DNA from: JANMZO01 sp031383405
Lineage (GTDB): Bacteria; Actinomycetota; Acidimicrobiia; Acidimicrobiales; JANYDT01
NCBI GenBank assembly: GCA_031383405.1
Contig: JANMZO010000022.1
Span: 1 to 64,000 of the forward strand
DNA length: 64,000 bases
Direction of reading: 5' to 3'
Positions within the stretch are counted from its first letter, which is position 1, and the number at the start of each line of letters is the position of its first letter. Shown piece by piece: positions 1 to 8,071 of the stretch. The position numbers and the translations under genes were made by a program. The notes beneath the pieces are model-generated. The model made no database searches. It saw nothing but the letters and a program-made list of their open reading frames with translations, and was not told the origin of the DNA.

Positions 1-43
1 CGGGGCGTCGGGCTTGGCCGGCCTCGACTACCGTCTAAGGCTT

Positions 44-1312
44 ATGTTTCGGAAGCTCAAAGGAATGCGCGACCTGCAGGCGCCCGACACCGACCGGTGG
101 CGGGCTCTCGTTGAGGTGTACGCCGAACATGTCGCCCGCGCCGGTTATCTCGAAGTTGTTCCCCCGGTTCTCGAAGAACTCGGCGTGTTTCTCCGCATGG
201 GTGAATCAACCGACGTGGTTACCAAGGAGATGTACGACTTCACCGACAAAGATGGCGAGCGGATCGCCATGCGGCCGGAGTTCACCGCCGGGCTGATGCG
301 CGTGTTCCTGCAGAACCGACCGCAGACGCTCCCGTGGAAGGTCTGGGCCTGGGGCCCGACATTTCGTCATGAGAAGCCGCAGGGCGGGCGTTTCCGACAA
401 TTCATGCAACTCGATGCCGAATGTGTCGGTTCCAACGATCCCGACATCGACGTCGAAATGATCGCCCTCGCAAACGACTTCTTTCGTGCGCTGGGACTGC
501 GCAGGTTCACCGTGAAGGTCAACTCGCTCGGCGACGAGACCTGCCGCCCCGCGTACTTCGATGCGTTGCGAACGCACTTCGAGGCCAATCTCGATGCACT
601 GACCGCAGAATCGCGTACAACGCTCGCGATCAATCCGCTTCGCGTGCTCGACTCCAAGCGGCAGCCGGATCTTGCGGTCATCGAAGCGGCACCTCGCATG
701 ATCGACTACTTGAGCGAGGAGACCGGTGCCCACTTTGCCCGTGTGCTCTCGGGCCTTGACCGGATCGGCGTGGCCTACGCGGTTGTGCCGCGACTGGTTC
801 GCGGACTCGACTACTACACACACACGTTGTTCGAGTTCGCCTCAGATGCGCTTGACACGTCGCAGAACGCAATTGGCGGCGGTGGTCACTACAACAATCT
901 GATCGAGCAACTTGGCGGCCCTTCGGTTCCCGGTGTCGGTTTCGCGCTCGGCATCGACCGGATACTCATGGCCTGTGATGCCGAGGGAGTCTTCGGCGCC
1001 CCCCGCACATCGGTCGACGTCTTCGTAATAGACACGACCGGCGGTTCCGAGGCGCTGTCGTTGTGCACGGAGCTGCGCCGAGCCGGGGTGAAGGCCGACC
1101 GATCCTTCGACGGCAAGAGCATGAAATCGCAATTCAAAGATGCGGACCGAAGCGGTGCTGCGATCGCCCTGGTCGTTGGCACCGACGAGTTGGCCGCCGG
1201 AACGGTTCTGGTGCGTGACCTCCGCGGCGAGGAGCGCATGCAGCACGCGGTGGCCCGGGGCGACGTCGTCGCTGCAGTAGTCGCTGCACTCGTCGACAGG
1301 GTCAGCTGGTAG
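44..1312 (+). CDS. hisS: histidyl-tRNA synthetase
   Basis: Charges tRNA-His with histidine in the cytoplasm. Class II synthetase motifs are visible in order: the motif 2 region GPTFRHEKPQGGRFRQF, the histidine-specific RGLDYYTHTLFEF, and motif 3 GVGFALGIDRIL, followed by a C-terminal anticodon-binding domain. The ATG at 44 gives MFRKLKGMRDL, the usual HisRS N-terminus; a TTG at 14 in the same frame would add ten residues that do not fit the family. The product is 422 aa, a normal length. hisS and aspS are adjacent in many actinobacteria; here one gene lies between them. Confidence 0.95.
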   Translation: MFRKLKGMRDLQAPDTDRWRALVEVYAEHVARAGYLEVVPPVLEELGVFLRMGESTDVVTKEMYDFTDKDGERIAMRPEFTAGLMRVFLQNRPQTLPWKVWAWGPTFRHEKPQGGRFRQFMQLDAECVGSNDPDIDVEMIALANDFFRALGLRRFTVKVNSLGDETCRPAYFDALRTHFEANLDALTAESRTTLAINPLRVLDSKRQPDLAVIEAAPRMIDYLSEETGAHFARVLSGLDRIGVAYAVVPRLVRGLDYYTHTLFEFASDALDTSQNAIGGGGHYNNLIEQLGGPSVPGVGFALGIDRILMACDAEGVFGAPRTSVDVFVIDTTGGSEALSLCTELRRAGVKADRSFDGKSMKSQFKDADRSGAAIALVVGTDELAAGTVLVRDLRGEERMQHAVARGDVVAAVVAALVDRVSW

Positions 1313-1320
1313 AGCTAGCC

Positions 1321-1336
1321 CGGTCGGTCGGTCGGT
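1321..1336. repeat. CGGT tetranucleotide repeat, 4 copies
   Basis: Four perfect CGGT units follow directly after hisS and precede palindrome A. It may mark a recombination or slippage-prone junction; no function can be assigned. Confidence 0.6.
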
Positions 1337-1345
1337 CGTTGTCCG

Positions 1346-1392
1346 ACGTTTGGATGTTTGTGCCCGCTGGGTGGGTGTTTGTATCCGAACGT
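1346..1392. repeat. intergenic palindrome A (ACGTTTGGAT class)
   Basis: The left arm ACGTTTGGAT (1346-1355) pairs with ATCCGAACGT (1383-1392) with one G-U pair. The interior carries a second short GC stem around CCCGCTGGGTGGG. It shares outer and inner sequence with palindromes at 2409 and 37548. It lies just upstream of the AbiEi-like gene. Confidence 0.65.
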
Positions 1393-1458
1393 TGGGGAAG
1401 GGGTTTTCAGGTTTGCAGGTTTGGAGGTTGTCACACCGTGTTTGGAACTATCGGGTGC

Positions 1459-2400
1459 ATGGATACTGAGCTCTTGAAGCTGGCTAAACATCATGATGGC
1501 GTCCTTCTCAGGGCTGAGGCATTGGCCGCGGGATATTCGTCTTCAGCGGTGACACGACGTATTGACGACGGTTTTCTCGTGCCGGTATTTCCGGGCGGTG
1601 GAGCCTATGTGCTCGGGTCGACCATGATCGAACGTCGCCATCGAATCATCGCGGCAACTCTGTTGACTCCAGGGGCCGCGGCCGACGCTGAAGACGCCGC
1701 CGTGTTGCTCGGGCTGATTCCGAATGGCACGAGCCCAGCAGATCGGTTGCGAAATGAACTCGAGCCCGTCCGGATCGCTGTTCCCACCCCGACCCGCGTG
1801 TTCTCCAAAGGGATTTTGGTACGACGCCAACTTCACCGCACGGAACTGGATCTGAACCGCCGGTTCGGCATCGACGTGCTCAGCCCCGAGCGGCTCGTTC
1901 TCGACATGGCCGGGCGCTGGCCCGCAGCACGGGTTGCGTACATTCTCGATGCCGGGCTCGCTGCCGGCACCCTGGATCTCGACACGGCGCTTCGCCGGCA
2001 CTTGCAGTTGCACCGCCGGGGGCGAAAGGGCGTGCGGGTCGTCGACGCGTTGTTCGAGCGACGACTGGGAGGAACGCAGATTCACGCCACCAAGTTGGAG
2101 CGTCGGACTCGGGAAGTCATTACCGCTGCTGGGTTTCCGGAACCGGTTAGTCAGTTCCGGGTCGAGTTGCCCGGGGGTCGCTTCCGCTACATCGACCTCG
2201 CCTATCCGTGGGTTCGAATCGCGATCGAAGTCGACGGGTTTCGCTGGCACTCGTCGCGGACCGACTGGGCTGCGGACCAGGTGCGCAACAATGAGCTGGT
2301 CGGGCTCGGTTGGTTGATTCTGCGAGTGACCGACGAAACCCTGGCCAACCCCGCTGCGTTCCTTGGCCAGTTACATCTGCTGGTGAACCGGGCGGCCTAA
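1459..2400 (+). CDS. AbiEi-type winged-helix / DUF559 endonuclease-like protein
   Basis: A 313 aa protein with a layout common in actinobacteria. Residues about 5-45 resemble the winged-helix N-terminus of AbiEi-type antitoxins (LLKLAKHHDG, then a helix-turn-helix-like AGYSSSAVTRRIDDG). The C-terminal 80 residues look like the DUF559/Vsr endonuclease fold, with AIEVDGFRWH, an Arg-Asn pair, and GLGWLILRVT. The ATG at 1459 is preferred because the 40 residues before it in the same frame translate the palindrome. No AbiEii toxin partner is adjacent, so it is an orphan. Related palindromes flank it at 1346 and 2409, and it separates hisS from aspS, which suggests an inserted cassette. Its actual activity is unknown. 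Confidence 0.75.
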   Translation: MDTELLKLAKHHDGVLLRAEALAAGYSSSAVTRRIDDGFLVPVFPGGGAYVLGSTMIERRHRIIAATLLTPGAAADAEDAAVLLGLIPNGTSPADRLRNELEPVRIAVPTPTRVFSKGILVRRQLHRTELDLNRRFGIDVLSPERLVLDMAGRWPAARVAYILDAGLAAGTLDLDTALRRHLQLHRRGRKGVRVVDALFERRLGGTQIHATKLERRTREVITAAGFPEPVSQFRVELPGGRFRYIDLAYPWVRIAIEVDGFRWHSSRTDWAADQVRNNELVGLGWLILRVTDETLANPAAFLGQLHLLVNRAA

Positions 2401-2408
2401 TTCGCGAG

Positions 2409-2451
2409 GTTTGGATGTTCTTGCCCGCTGAGCGGATAAATGTATCCAAAC
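2409..2451. repeat. intergenic palindrome B (GTTTGGAT class)
   Basis: GTTTGGAT (2409-2416) pairs perfectly with ATCCAAAC (2444-2451). An inner stem CCGC-TGA-GCGG sits at 2425-2435. It begins within 10 nt of the stop codon of the preceding gene and shares both stems with elements A and G. It could act as a terminator without a T-tract. Confidence 0.7.
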
Positions 2452-2513
2452 GTCGGGTTTATGCCGCCGGTCCCAACCGGCGGAATGTGCACGGGGACGG
2501 GAAGGGGTCTAAG

Positions 2514-2519
2514 TAGAAT
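2514..2519 (+). promoter_or_regulatory. -10 box of aspS, near-leaderless
   Basis: TAGAAT ends 9 nt before the aspS ATG at 2529 and no Shine-Dalgarno is present. The transcript would start at or within a few bases of the start codon, as is common in actinobacteria. Confidence 0.55.
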
Positions 2520-2528
2520 CATCGCCTT

Positions 2529-4286
2529 ATGACTTCTCGACCTGACCGTGCCCGTGGACTTCGGAGCGACTATTGCGGAGACCTGCGCCTGAGTGATGTC
2601 GGCCGCGAAGTGACGCTGTGCGGTTGGGTGGCGACGCGGCGCGAACACGGTGAGCACCTGGCGTTCATCGACGTGCGCGACCGTACGGGTCTGCTTCAAT
2701 GTGTCGTCGATGGTGCCGCTGACCTGCGCAATGAGTACGTTGTGCGGGTCTCGGGCACCGTCACGGCCCGTACGGCCGAGACCATCAACTCGGGACTCGC
2801 GACCGGGGAAATCGAACTGAAAAACTGTACGGTCGAAGTCCTCAACATCGCGGAACCGCCGATGTTCCCGCTCAACGACCGTGACGGCGGCCCGAAGGTC
2901 GACGAGAACCTTCGCCTCAAGCACCGTTACCTCGACCTGCGCCGTGAGCGTATGCAGCGCAACCTTAAAATCCGCTCCAAGGTCAACCGGGCCATCCGTC
3001 TGAGCATGGACGATCAGGGCTTCACCGAGGTCGAAACCCCGATGCTGATGCCGTCGACGCCGGAGGGTGCCCGTGAGTTTGTCGTCCCGAGCCGCCTGAC
3101 CCCGGGTAGTTTCTACGCGCTCCCGCAGAGTCCCCAGCTGTTCAAGCAACTCCTTATGGTGGCGGGCACCGACCGCTACTTCCAGATCGCACGTTGTATG
3201 CGTGACGAAGACCTCCGCGCCGACCGCCAGTTCGAGTTCACCCAGCTCGACGCCGAGATGAGCTTCGTTTCGCAGGAAGATGTGCAGGAGTGCATCTCCG
3301 AGGCCGTTCTGGCGGCGACGGAAGCCGTAACCGGTTCGCGGCCAATGGATGTCATTCCCCGCATGACGTGGCAGCAGGCGATGGAGGACTACGGCTCCGA
3401 CAAGCCCGACGTGCGCTTCGACATGAAGCTCGTCGAGCTGACTCCGATTTTCGTAACAACCGAGGCCCGCGTATTCCAGTCCGAATGCGTGAAAGGTCTT
3501 CGCCTGCCCGGCGGTGCCGATCTCACCCGTAACCGGATCGACCAGCTGACCGATCTGGCGAAGAACTGGGGGGCCAAGGGCCTGGCGTGGTTCAAGGTCA
3601 AAGAGGGAGGCGAAGTCGACGGTCCGGTGGCCAAGTTCATGGCCCCCGACGAACTGGCTGCCGTGCTGAAGGCGATGTCGGCTGAACCTGGGGACCTCCT
3701 GTTCTTCCAGTCGGCCGACCGCGACACCGCCCGCACGATCCTCGGCGCGCTACGTCTCGAACTCGGCAAGCCACCGATCAACGAAGGTCTGTCGTTTCTG
3801 TGGATTGTGGACTTTCCGATGTTTCACGGAACCTCGGATGCCGGCAATCCCATACCGGCCCATCACGCGTTCACGCACCCGCACGTCGACGACACCGAAA
3901 GGCTCGAATCCGAGCCGTTCTCGGTCCGCGCCCAGGCCTATGACCTCACGCTCAACGGCTGGGAACTCGGCTCGGGTTCGATCCGGATCCACAAGCCCGA
4001 ATTGCAGCAGCGCATCTTCTCACTGCTCGGTATTGCGCCGGAGGAAGCACAGAAGCGCTTCGGGTTCTTCCTCAACCCGTTCAAGTACGGCGCTCCGCCG
4101 CATGGCGGATTCGCGTTCGGTATCGACCGTCTCACCGCAATCCTGGCCGGCGAGGAGAACATCCGCGAGGTCATCGCGTTCCCGAAGACGCAGTCGGGGC
4201 TTGATCCGATGACCGGCGCGCCAACAACGATCGTCGACAAGCACATGACCGAGCTCGGCCTGCGGCTGCTTCCGCCCAAGGCCTAG
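2529..4286 (+). CDS. aspS: aspartyl-tRNA synthetase, probably non-discriminating
   Basis: A 585 aa bacterial-type AspRS. It has an N-terminal OB anticodon-binding domain (CGWVATRREHG), the class II core with the flipping-loop motif RDEDLRADRQFEFTQLD, the inserted GAD domain at about residues 300-410, and motif 3 GFAFGIDRLTAIL near the end. The His in RREHG occupies the position that is His in the non-discriminating Pseudomonas enzyme and Leu in E. coli. It may therefore charge both tRNA-Asp and tRNA-Asn, with GatCAB amidating the latter (inference). The HD gene starts 4 nt after its stop, so the two are probably co-transcribed. Confidence 0.95.
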   Translation: MTSRPDRARGLRSDYCGDLRLSDVGREVTLCGWVATRREHGEHLAFIDVRDRTGLLQCVVDGAADLRNEYVVRVSGTVTARTAETINSGLATGEIELKNCTVEVLNIAEPPMFPLNDRDGGPKVDENLRLKHRYLDLRRERMQRNLKIRSKVNRAIRLSMDDQGFTEVETPMLMPSTPEGAREFVVPSRLTPGSFYALPQSPQLFKQLLMVAGTDRYFQIARCMRDEDLRADRQFEFTQLDAEMSFVSQEDVQECISEAVLAATEAVTGSRPMDVIPRMTWQQAMEDYGSDKPDVRFDMKLVELTPIFVTTEARVFQSECVKGLRLPGGADLTRNRIDQLTDLAKNWGAKGLAWFKVKEGGEVDGPVAKFMAPDELAAVLKAMSAEPGDLLFFQSADRDTARTILGALRLELGKPPINEGLSFLWIVDFPMFHGTSDAGNPIPAHHAFTHPHVDDTERLESEPFSVRAQAYDLTLNGWELGSGSIRIHKPELQQRIFSLLGIAPEEAQKRFGFFLNPFKYGAPPHGGFAFGIDRLTAILAGEENIREVIAFPKTQSGLDPMTGAPTTIVDKHMTELGLRLLPPKA

Positions 4287-4290
4287 AAGC

Positions 4291-4935
4291 ATGACGGGCG
4301 CGCTTCCGCTCGATCTCGACGGGGTCCCTTCGAGGTTGGCCCAACAGATGGCGTTCCTCGTCGAGATCGATCAACTGAAGAGCGTGCTCCGTCAGACACC
4401 TATCGCTGACGGTTCCCGCCGGGAGAACACGGCGGAGCACTCCTGGCAGTTGGCCATGGCAGGCATGCTGCTTACCGAACACGCGAATGAACCGGTCGAC
4501 TCTTCCCACGTCGTGCACCTCCTGCTGGTGCACGATCTGGTCGAGATCTACGCGGGCGACACGTTCATCTACGCGAGCAACGACCCGGCCGTGGCGGCTG
4601 AGCAGGAAGCGAACGAGCAGGCGGCGGCGGACCGTCTCTTCGATGGGCTACCCGAGGACCAGGGAATCCGGCTCCGGGCACTGTGGGACGAGTTCGAGTC
4701 GAAGGCCACGCCCGAGTCGCGCTTTGCCAAGTCGATCGATCGCCTTATGCCGATGCTGCTCAACTATGTTGCCGGCGGTGGCTCATGGAAGGTGCATGCC
4801 ATCACGGCTGACAAGACCCATCGGTTGATCGACGCACAGATGCCAAGGGGTTCGGTGGCCCTTGCGAACTACGGTCACGAACTGGTGAACCGAGCAGTCG
4901 CCGAAGGCATTCTGTTGCCACCGGCAGATATATAG
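4291..4935 (+). CDS. HD-domain hydrolase, YfbR/HDDC2-like (putative 5'-deoxynucleotidase)
   Basis: A 214 aa protein with a clear HD metal site: His50 in AEHSW, His81-Asp82 in VHDLVEIYAGD, and Asp150 in AKSIDRLMP. The spacing matches the YfbR/HDDC2 group, whose members dephosphorylate deoxynucleoside 5'-monophosphates. The start is 4 nt after aspS, giving a two-gene unit. The exact substrate cannot be read from sequence. Confidence 0.85.
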   Translation: MTGALPLDLDGVPSRLAQQMAFLVEIDQLKSVLRQTPIADGSRRENTAEHSWQLAMAGMLLTEHANEPVDSSHVVHLLLVHDLVEIYAGDTFIYASNDPAVAAEQEANEQAAADRLFDGLPEDQGIRLRALWDEFESKATPESRFAKSIDRLMPMLLNYVAGGGSWKVHAITADKTHRLIDAQMPRGSVALANYGHELVNRAVAEGILLPPADI

Positions 4936-5366
4936 GTACGCATATTAGTTCGGGCAGTGACGTTTCAATATTTCGAACCCTTGCCGACGGTACGTGTGTC
5001 GGACGACCGTGCCCGAAACAGTATTGCTGCGCTACCGCGACACAATCCGTGGACATATCGTGAGACAGTGGAGGCATGTGCACTCCAGCGATCGTTCTCG
5101 GTGCGCACCGCCCCTGCATCCCGACGCTGCTGGGATCCAGGAGTCAAAAGGTCCTCGGTCACTGGTAACCAATGTCTTCGGGCACTGGTGATGTTGCGTC
5201 GCCAGGTGCATTCTCAATACGGGTGGCGCGCTTCAGCTCAACCTGTGGACCCGACCAGGTCCATCCTTCCGATGGTCCCCCGATCCTCGTGAACGATGAT
5301 TTTTCGATTCTTCGTGAACTATTTCGTCCTGTTCGTCCGTAGCGGTCCCGGTGTCCCGGGCTTCCC

Positions 5367-5399
5367 GACACGATCCTGACACGATCCGGACACGATCCT
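5367..5399. repeat. three direct 11-bp repeats
   Basis: GACACGATCC plus T or G is repeated three times without spacers. The 11 bp period is about one helical turn, so the copies would face the same side of DNA, as in iterated operator sites. Confidence 0.65.
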
Positions 5400-5616
5400 G
5401 ACGCAGACCGTGCCGGTCCCCTGACCGGTTGGCCAACGAACGGCCGCTTCACCAATGGACGGATGCCGGACGACCCGATTTCCAACCGTCGGATCGCCGT
5501 CCGCAGGTTTGATGCTCCGTCGAATCGGGTACATCCAACGTGCCGGACCCGCCCGCCCCAAGGTCCCGGGCGAAATCAGACCGTGACCTCTACCGAGGAT
5601 TTCTACGGAACCACCC

Positions 5617-5640
5617 GGCAGGTCGCCAAGGCGTCCTGCC
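5617..5640 (+). promoter_or_regulatory. leader hairpin before the GT4 gene
   Basis: GGCAGG-T-CGCC (5617-5627), a two-base loop, then GGCG-T-CCTGCC (5630-5640). Ten base pairs are broken only by a T/T mismatch. It lies about 20 nt upstream of the Shine-Dalgarno at 5661, inside the expected leader; it could be an operator or an RNA hairpin. Confidence 0.5.
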
Positions 5641-5672
5641 CCGGCTCCGTGCCGACAACCAAAGGAGAACCA

Positions 5673-6833
5673 ATGCAGACATTGCATCCAACGCATGCCT
5701 CGACTGTTCTGGTCGGAACCTATCCCCCCACGGAGTGTGGGCTCGCCACGTTCACCCGCTCCACCGCCACCGCAATATCCGACGGTCGACGGGTGGGTGT
5801 CATCGAGTTGGTGTATTCACCGAGGGGCAGCCTTGCATCGATGGTCTGTGGCACCTGGACCCGGGGAGACGCACGGTCGATGATGAAGGCGGTCGACGTC
5901 ATCAACTCGTACGACTCGGTAATTATTCAACACGAGTTCGGCATCTTCGGCGGCGTCGACGGACGGGAAGTCCTTGATCTCGTGGCAGCGGTCGATGTTG
6001 CGATCATGACGGTATTCCACACCGTGCCGGAACGGCCGACCAGTAGCCAACGCGAGATTCTCGAGCGGTTGTACGAAGCGAGCGATTCAGTAATCACCCT
6101 CACGGAAACGGCCCGGCGGCGCCTCATCCGGACGACATCGATCGATGGCGCTCGAGTCGTCGTCATTCCGCACGGAGCCCATGAGATCCCTGCGATGCGG
6201 ATAAAGATCAACGCGAACCCTGTCATTCTCACGTGGGGGCTACTTGGGCCGGGAAAGGGCATCGAGCATGTGATAGACGCGCTCGCCCTGCTTGGCGACG
6301 TTCACCCAAGCCCGCACTACTGGATTGTCGGCGAGACCCATCCGAAGGTGTTCGCATCGAGTGGCGAGGCGTACCGCGAGTCACTCAAGCAGCGTGCAGC
6401 GCGAGCGGGCGTCGGTCGCTACGTGAGGTTTTTCGACGGATACCGCGACCTGGCCGGATTACAGGCGCTCGTCTCGCAGGCCGACGTGGTCGCGCTTCCG
6501 TATGACTCCCGCGAACAGGTCACCTCCGGTGTGCTCGTCGAAGCGATCGCGGCCGGACTCCCGGTGGTGGCAACCGATTTTCCTCACGCCCGTGAGCTTC
6601 TCGCTGAAGGTTGTGGCCTGGTCGTGCCCCAGGAAAACGCTGAGGCGATGGCCAACGCTCTCCGGCGCATTCTGCTCGACGACGTATTCCGCTCCGAGCT
6701 CGTAGCCGCAGCGCGGCGTATCGGGCCGTCGATGTACTGGCCCGAAGTTGGCCGCTCGTTCGGGCGGCTCGTGGATCGATGCGTGAAGGCTCGGGCGGCG
6801 TCACGTACCGAGTCTGAGATGGCTTCCGCGTGA
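5673..6833 (+). CDS. GT4-family glycosyltransferase (GT-B fold)
   Basis: A 386 aa cytoplasmic glycosyltransferase. The N-terminal half starts VLVGTYPPTECGLATFTRS, typical of GT4 acceptor domains. The donor-binding half has GLLGPGKGIEHVIDAL and the E-x7-E type motif in SGVLVEAIAAGLPVV. A strong Shine-Dalgarno AAAGGAG at 5661 fixes the ATG at 5673, although the frame is open further upstream. Its stop overlaps the next gene's GTG, so it heads an operon with the alpha/alpha-barrel protein and GH130 enzymes. Donor and acceptor are unknown; the neighbours suggest a mannose-type oligosaccharide. Confidence 0.85.
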   Translation: MQTLHPTHASTVLVGTYPPTECGLATFTRSTATAISDGRRVGVIELVYSPRGSLASMVCGTWTRGDARSMMKAVDVINSYDSVIIQHEFGIFGGVDGREVLDLVAAVDVAIMTVFHTVPERPTSSQREILERLYEASDSVITLTETARRRLIRTTSIDGARVVVIPHGAHEIPAMRIKINANPVILTWGLLGPGKGIEHVIDALALLGDVHPSPHYWIVGETHPKVFASSGEAYRESLKQRAARAGVGRYVRFFDGYRDLAGLQALVSQADVVALPYDSREQVTSGVLVEAIAAGLPVVATDFPHARELLAEGCGLVVPQENAEAMANALRRILLDDVFRSELVAAARRIGPSMYWPEVGRSFGRLVDRCVKARAASRTESEMASA

Positions 6834-8071
6834 GTTCCAAACGGAGCGTCTCCTGGCCGCCGACGATGGACGTCACTCGCGACGCCAAGCATCCGACGCT
6901 CATCGTGAGCGGCGCGCTGGCCCGGGAACTCTCGAAACCGGTGGACCTTTCTCACGTACAGCGCCTCTGCGATGATACCGGAATTCTCGAACACGCCGAG
7001 GGAGCGATACCTCGGCGCGAACACGGCTACTGCACGGATGACGTTTCACGTCAGTTGCTCGTGGCCTGTCTGTATCCCAACGATCCCCGTGCCGAAGAAA
7101 TCGCAGAGCAGGGTCTTGCGTTTGTGCGGCACGCCGCGCTTGCCGAAGGCCATTTTCGCTCAAGAATGAACTATGCGCGCATATGGATGGACGAAGGCGA
7201 CTCGGACGACGCGAGTGGTCGGGCGATCTGGAGCCTCGGTGTTGCCGTGCAGCGTGCACCATGGCCACACGTGAGAGATGCCGCCCTGTCGCTGTTCGAG
7301 ACAACAATTTCGTTTGTGTCGCCGCATTGGCATTCGAAAGCATTCGCAGCACTCGGTGCCTCGGCCGTTCTGACCGCTTCGCCACAAAACCGCGCGGCCC
7401 GTGCCTTCGCCGAGCGGTTGGCCGTCGAGCTTCCACGGCAGAGGAAGCAGATATGGTCGGTCGATGAAGCGCCCAGCCAGAAGCATCTTTGGCTCTGGCC
7501 GGAAGCGCGCATGACCTACTCGTCGGCGGTGCTGCCTGACGCGCTCCTGGCTCTGTCCGACGTGCATCCCCAACTGCTCGATGAGGGCCTCACGTTGTTG
7601 CAATGGTTGGTTGATCGGATGATCCGCAACGGCTTCAGCCCGGTCCCCGTGGATGGATTGGGTCCGAACGATTTGCGCCCCGGGTTCGATCAGCAACCTA
7701 TCGAAGCGCAGGCGTTCGCGGGGGCATGCTGGCGGGCGTGGACACTCACCGGCGATCCAAGGTGGCTTGAACCCGTCGTGCTAGCAGCCGCATGGTTCGT
7801 CGGAGCGAACGACGCACACACCTACATGATCGATCGACGCACGAACGGTTGCTTCGACGGTCTGATGAGCTACGGGCGAAACGCCAACCAGGGAGCCGAA
7901 TCGACGCTCGCCATGTTGCACACCATGGCCATACTCCGCCGCGGAGTCGACGAAGGAGCAATCATTCTCCGGCACGTCGAAGGTAAAAAAACGCACGATC
8001 CTCAGTCCGCGACGATCAGCGACGGAGCAACCGGATCGCCGAGCCTGGCGTTACAGATGGAGATCGTATGA
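6830..8071 (+). CDS. putative alpha/alpha-barrel carbohydrate-active protein
   Basis: A 413 aa protein starting with a GTG that overlaps the GT4 stop (GTGA). It carries the signature DDTGILEHA followed by HGYCTDDVSRQLL. From general knowledge, this signature occurs in proteins linked or fused to GT4 glycosyltransferases and annotated loosely as glycosyltransferase or glycosidase. The rest is helix-rich with regularly spaced Trp and Gly motifs, consistent with a six-hairpin glycosidase-like barrel. There is no signal peptide, so it acts in the cytoplasm. A run of seven As at 7985-7991 lies near the end of the gene. The reaction is not known. Confidence 0.65.
   Translation: MSSKRSVSWPPTMDVTRDAKHPTLIVSGALARELSKPVDLSHVQRLCDDTGILEHAEGAIPRREHGYCTDDVSRQLLVACLYPNDPRAEEIAEQGLAFVRHAALAEGHFRSRMNYARIWMDEGDSDDASGRAIWSLGVAVQRAPWPHVRDAALSLFETTISFVSPHWHSKAFAALGASAVLTASPQNRAARAFAERLAVELPRQRKQIWSVDEAPSQKHLWLWPEARMTYSSAVLPDALLALSDVHPQLLDEGLTLLQWLVDRMIRNGFSPVPVDGLGPNDLRPGFDQQPIEAQAFAGACWRAWTLTGDPRWLEPVVLAAAWFVGANDAHTYMIDRRTNGCFDGLMSYGRNANQGAESTLAMLHTMAILRRGVDEGAIILRHVEGKKTHDPQSATISDGATGSPSLALQMEIV

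Larger units (their letters stand above)
4936..5672. other. 737 bp intergenic region ahead of the carbohydrate operon
   Basis: No convincing gene on either strand; the small frames present have no recognisable domain. It contains an AT-richer stretch (about 5285-5335) with the octamer TCGTGAAC twice, three direct copies of an 11-mer at 5367-5399, and a near-perfect hairpin at 5617-5640. The signals suggest a regulatory region for the GT4/GH130 operon. Confidence 0.6.

Noticed and set aside
4936..5672. Small genes in the 737-bp gap (frames of 65-110 codons)
   Set aside because: None has a ribosome site with coding character or a known domain, and they overlap repeats and hairpins.
7985..7991. 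A7 run as a programmed frameshift site
   Set aside because: It is followed in frame by a normal C-terminus and there is no conserved overlapping frame; it is noted only as a homopolymer.
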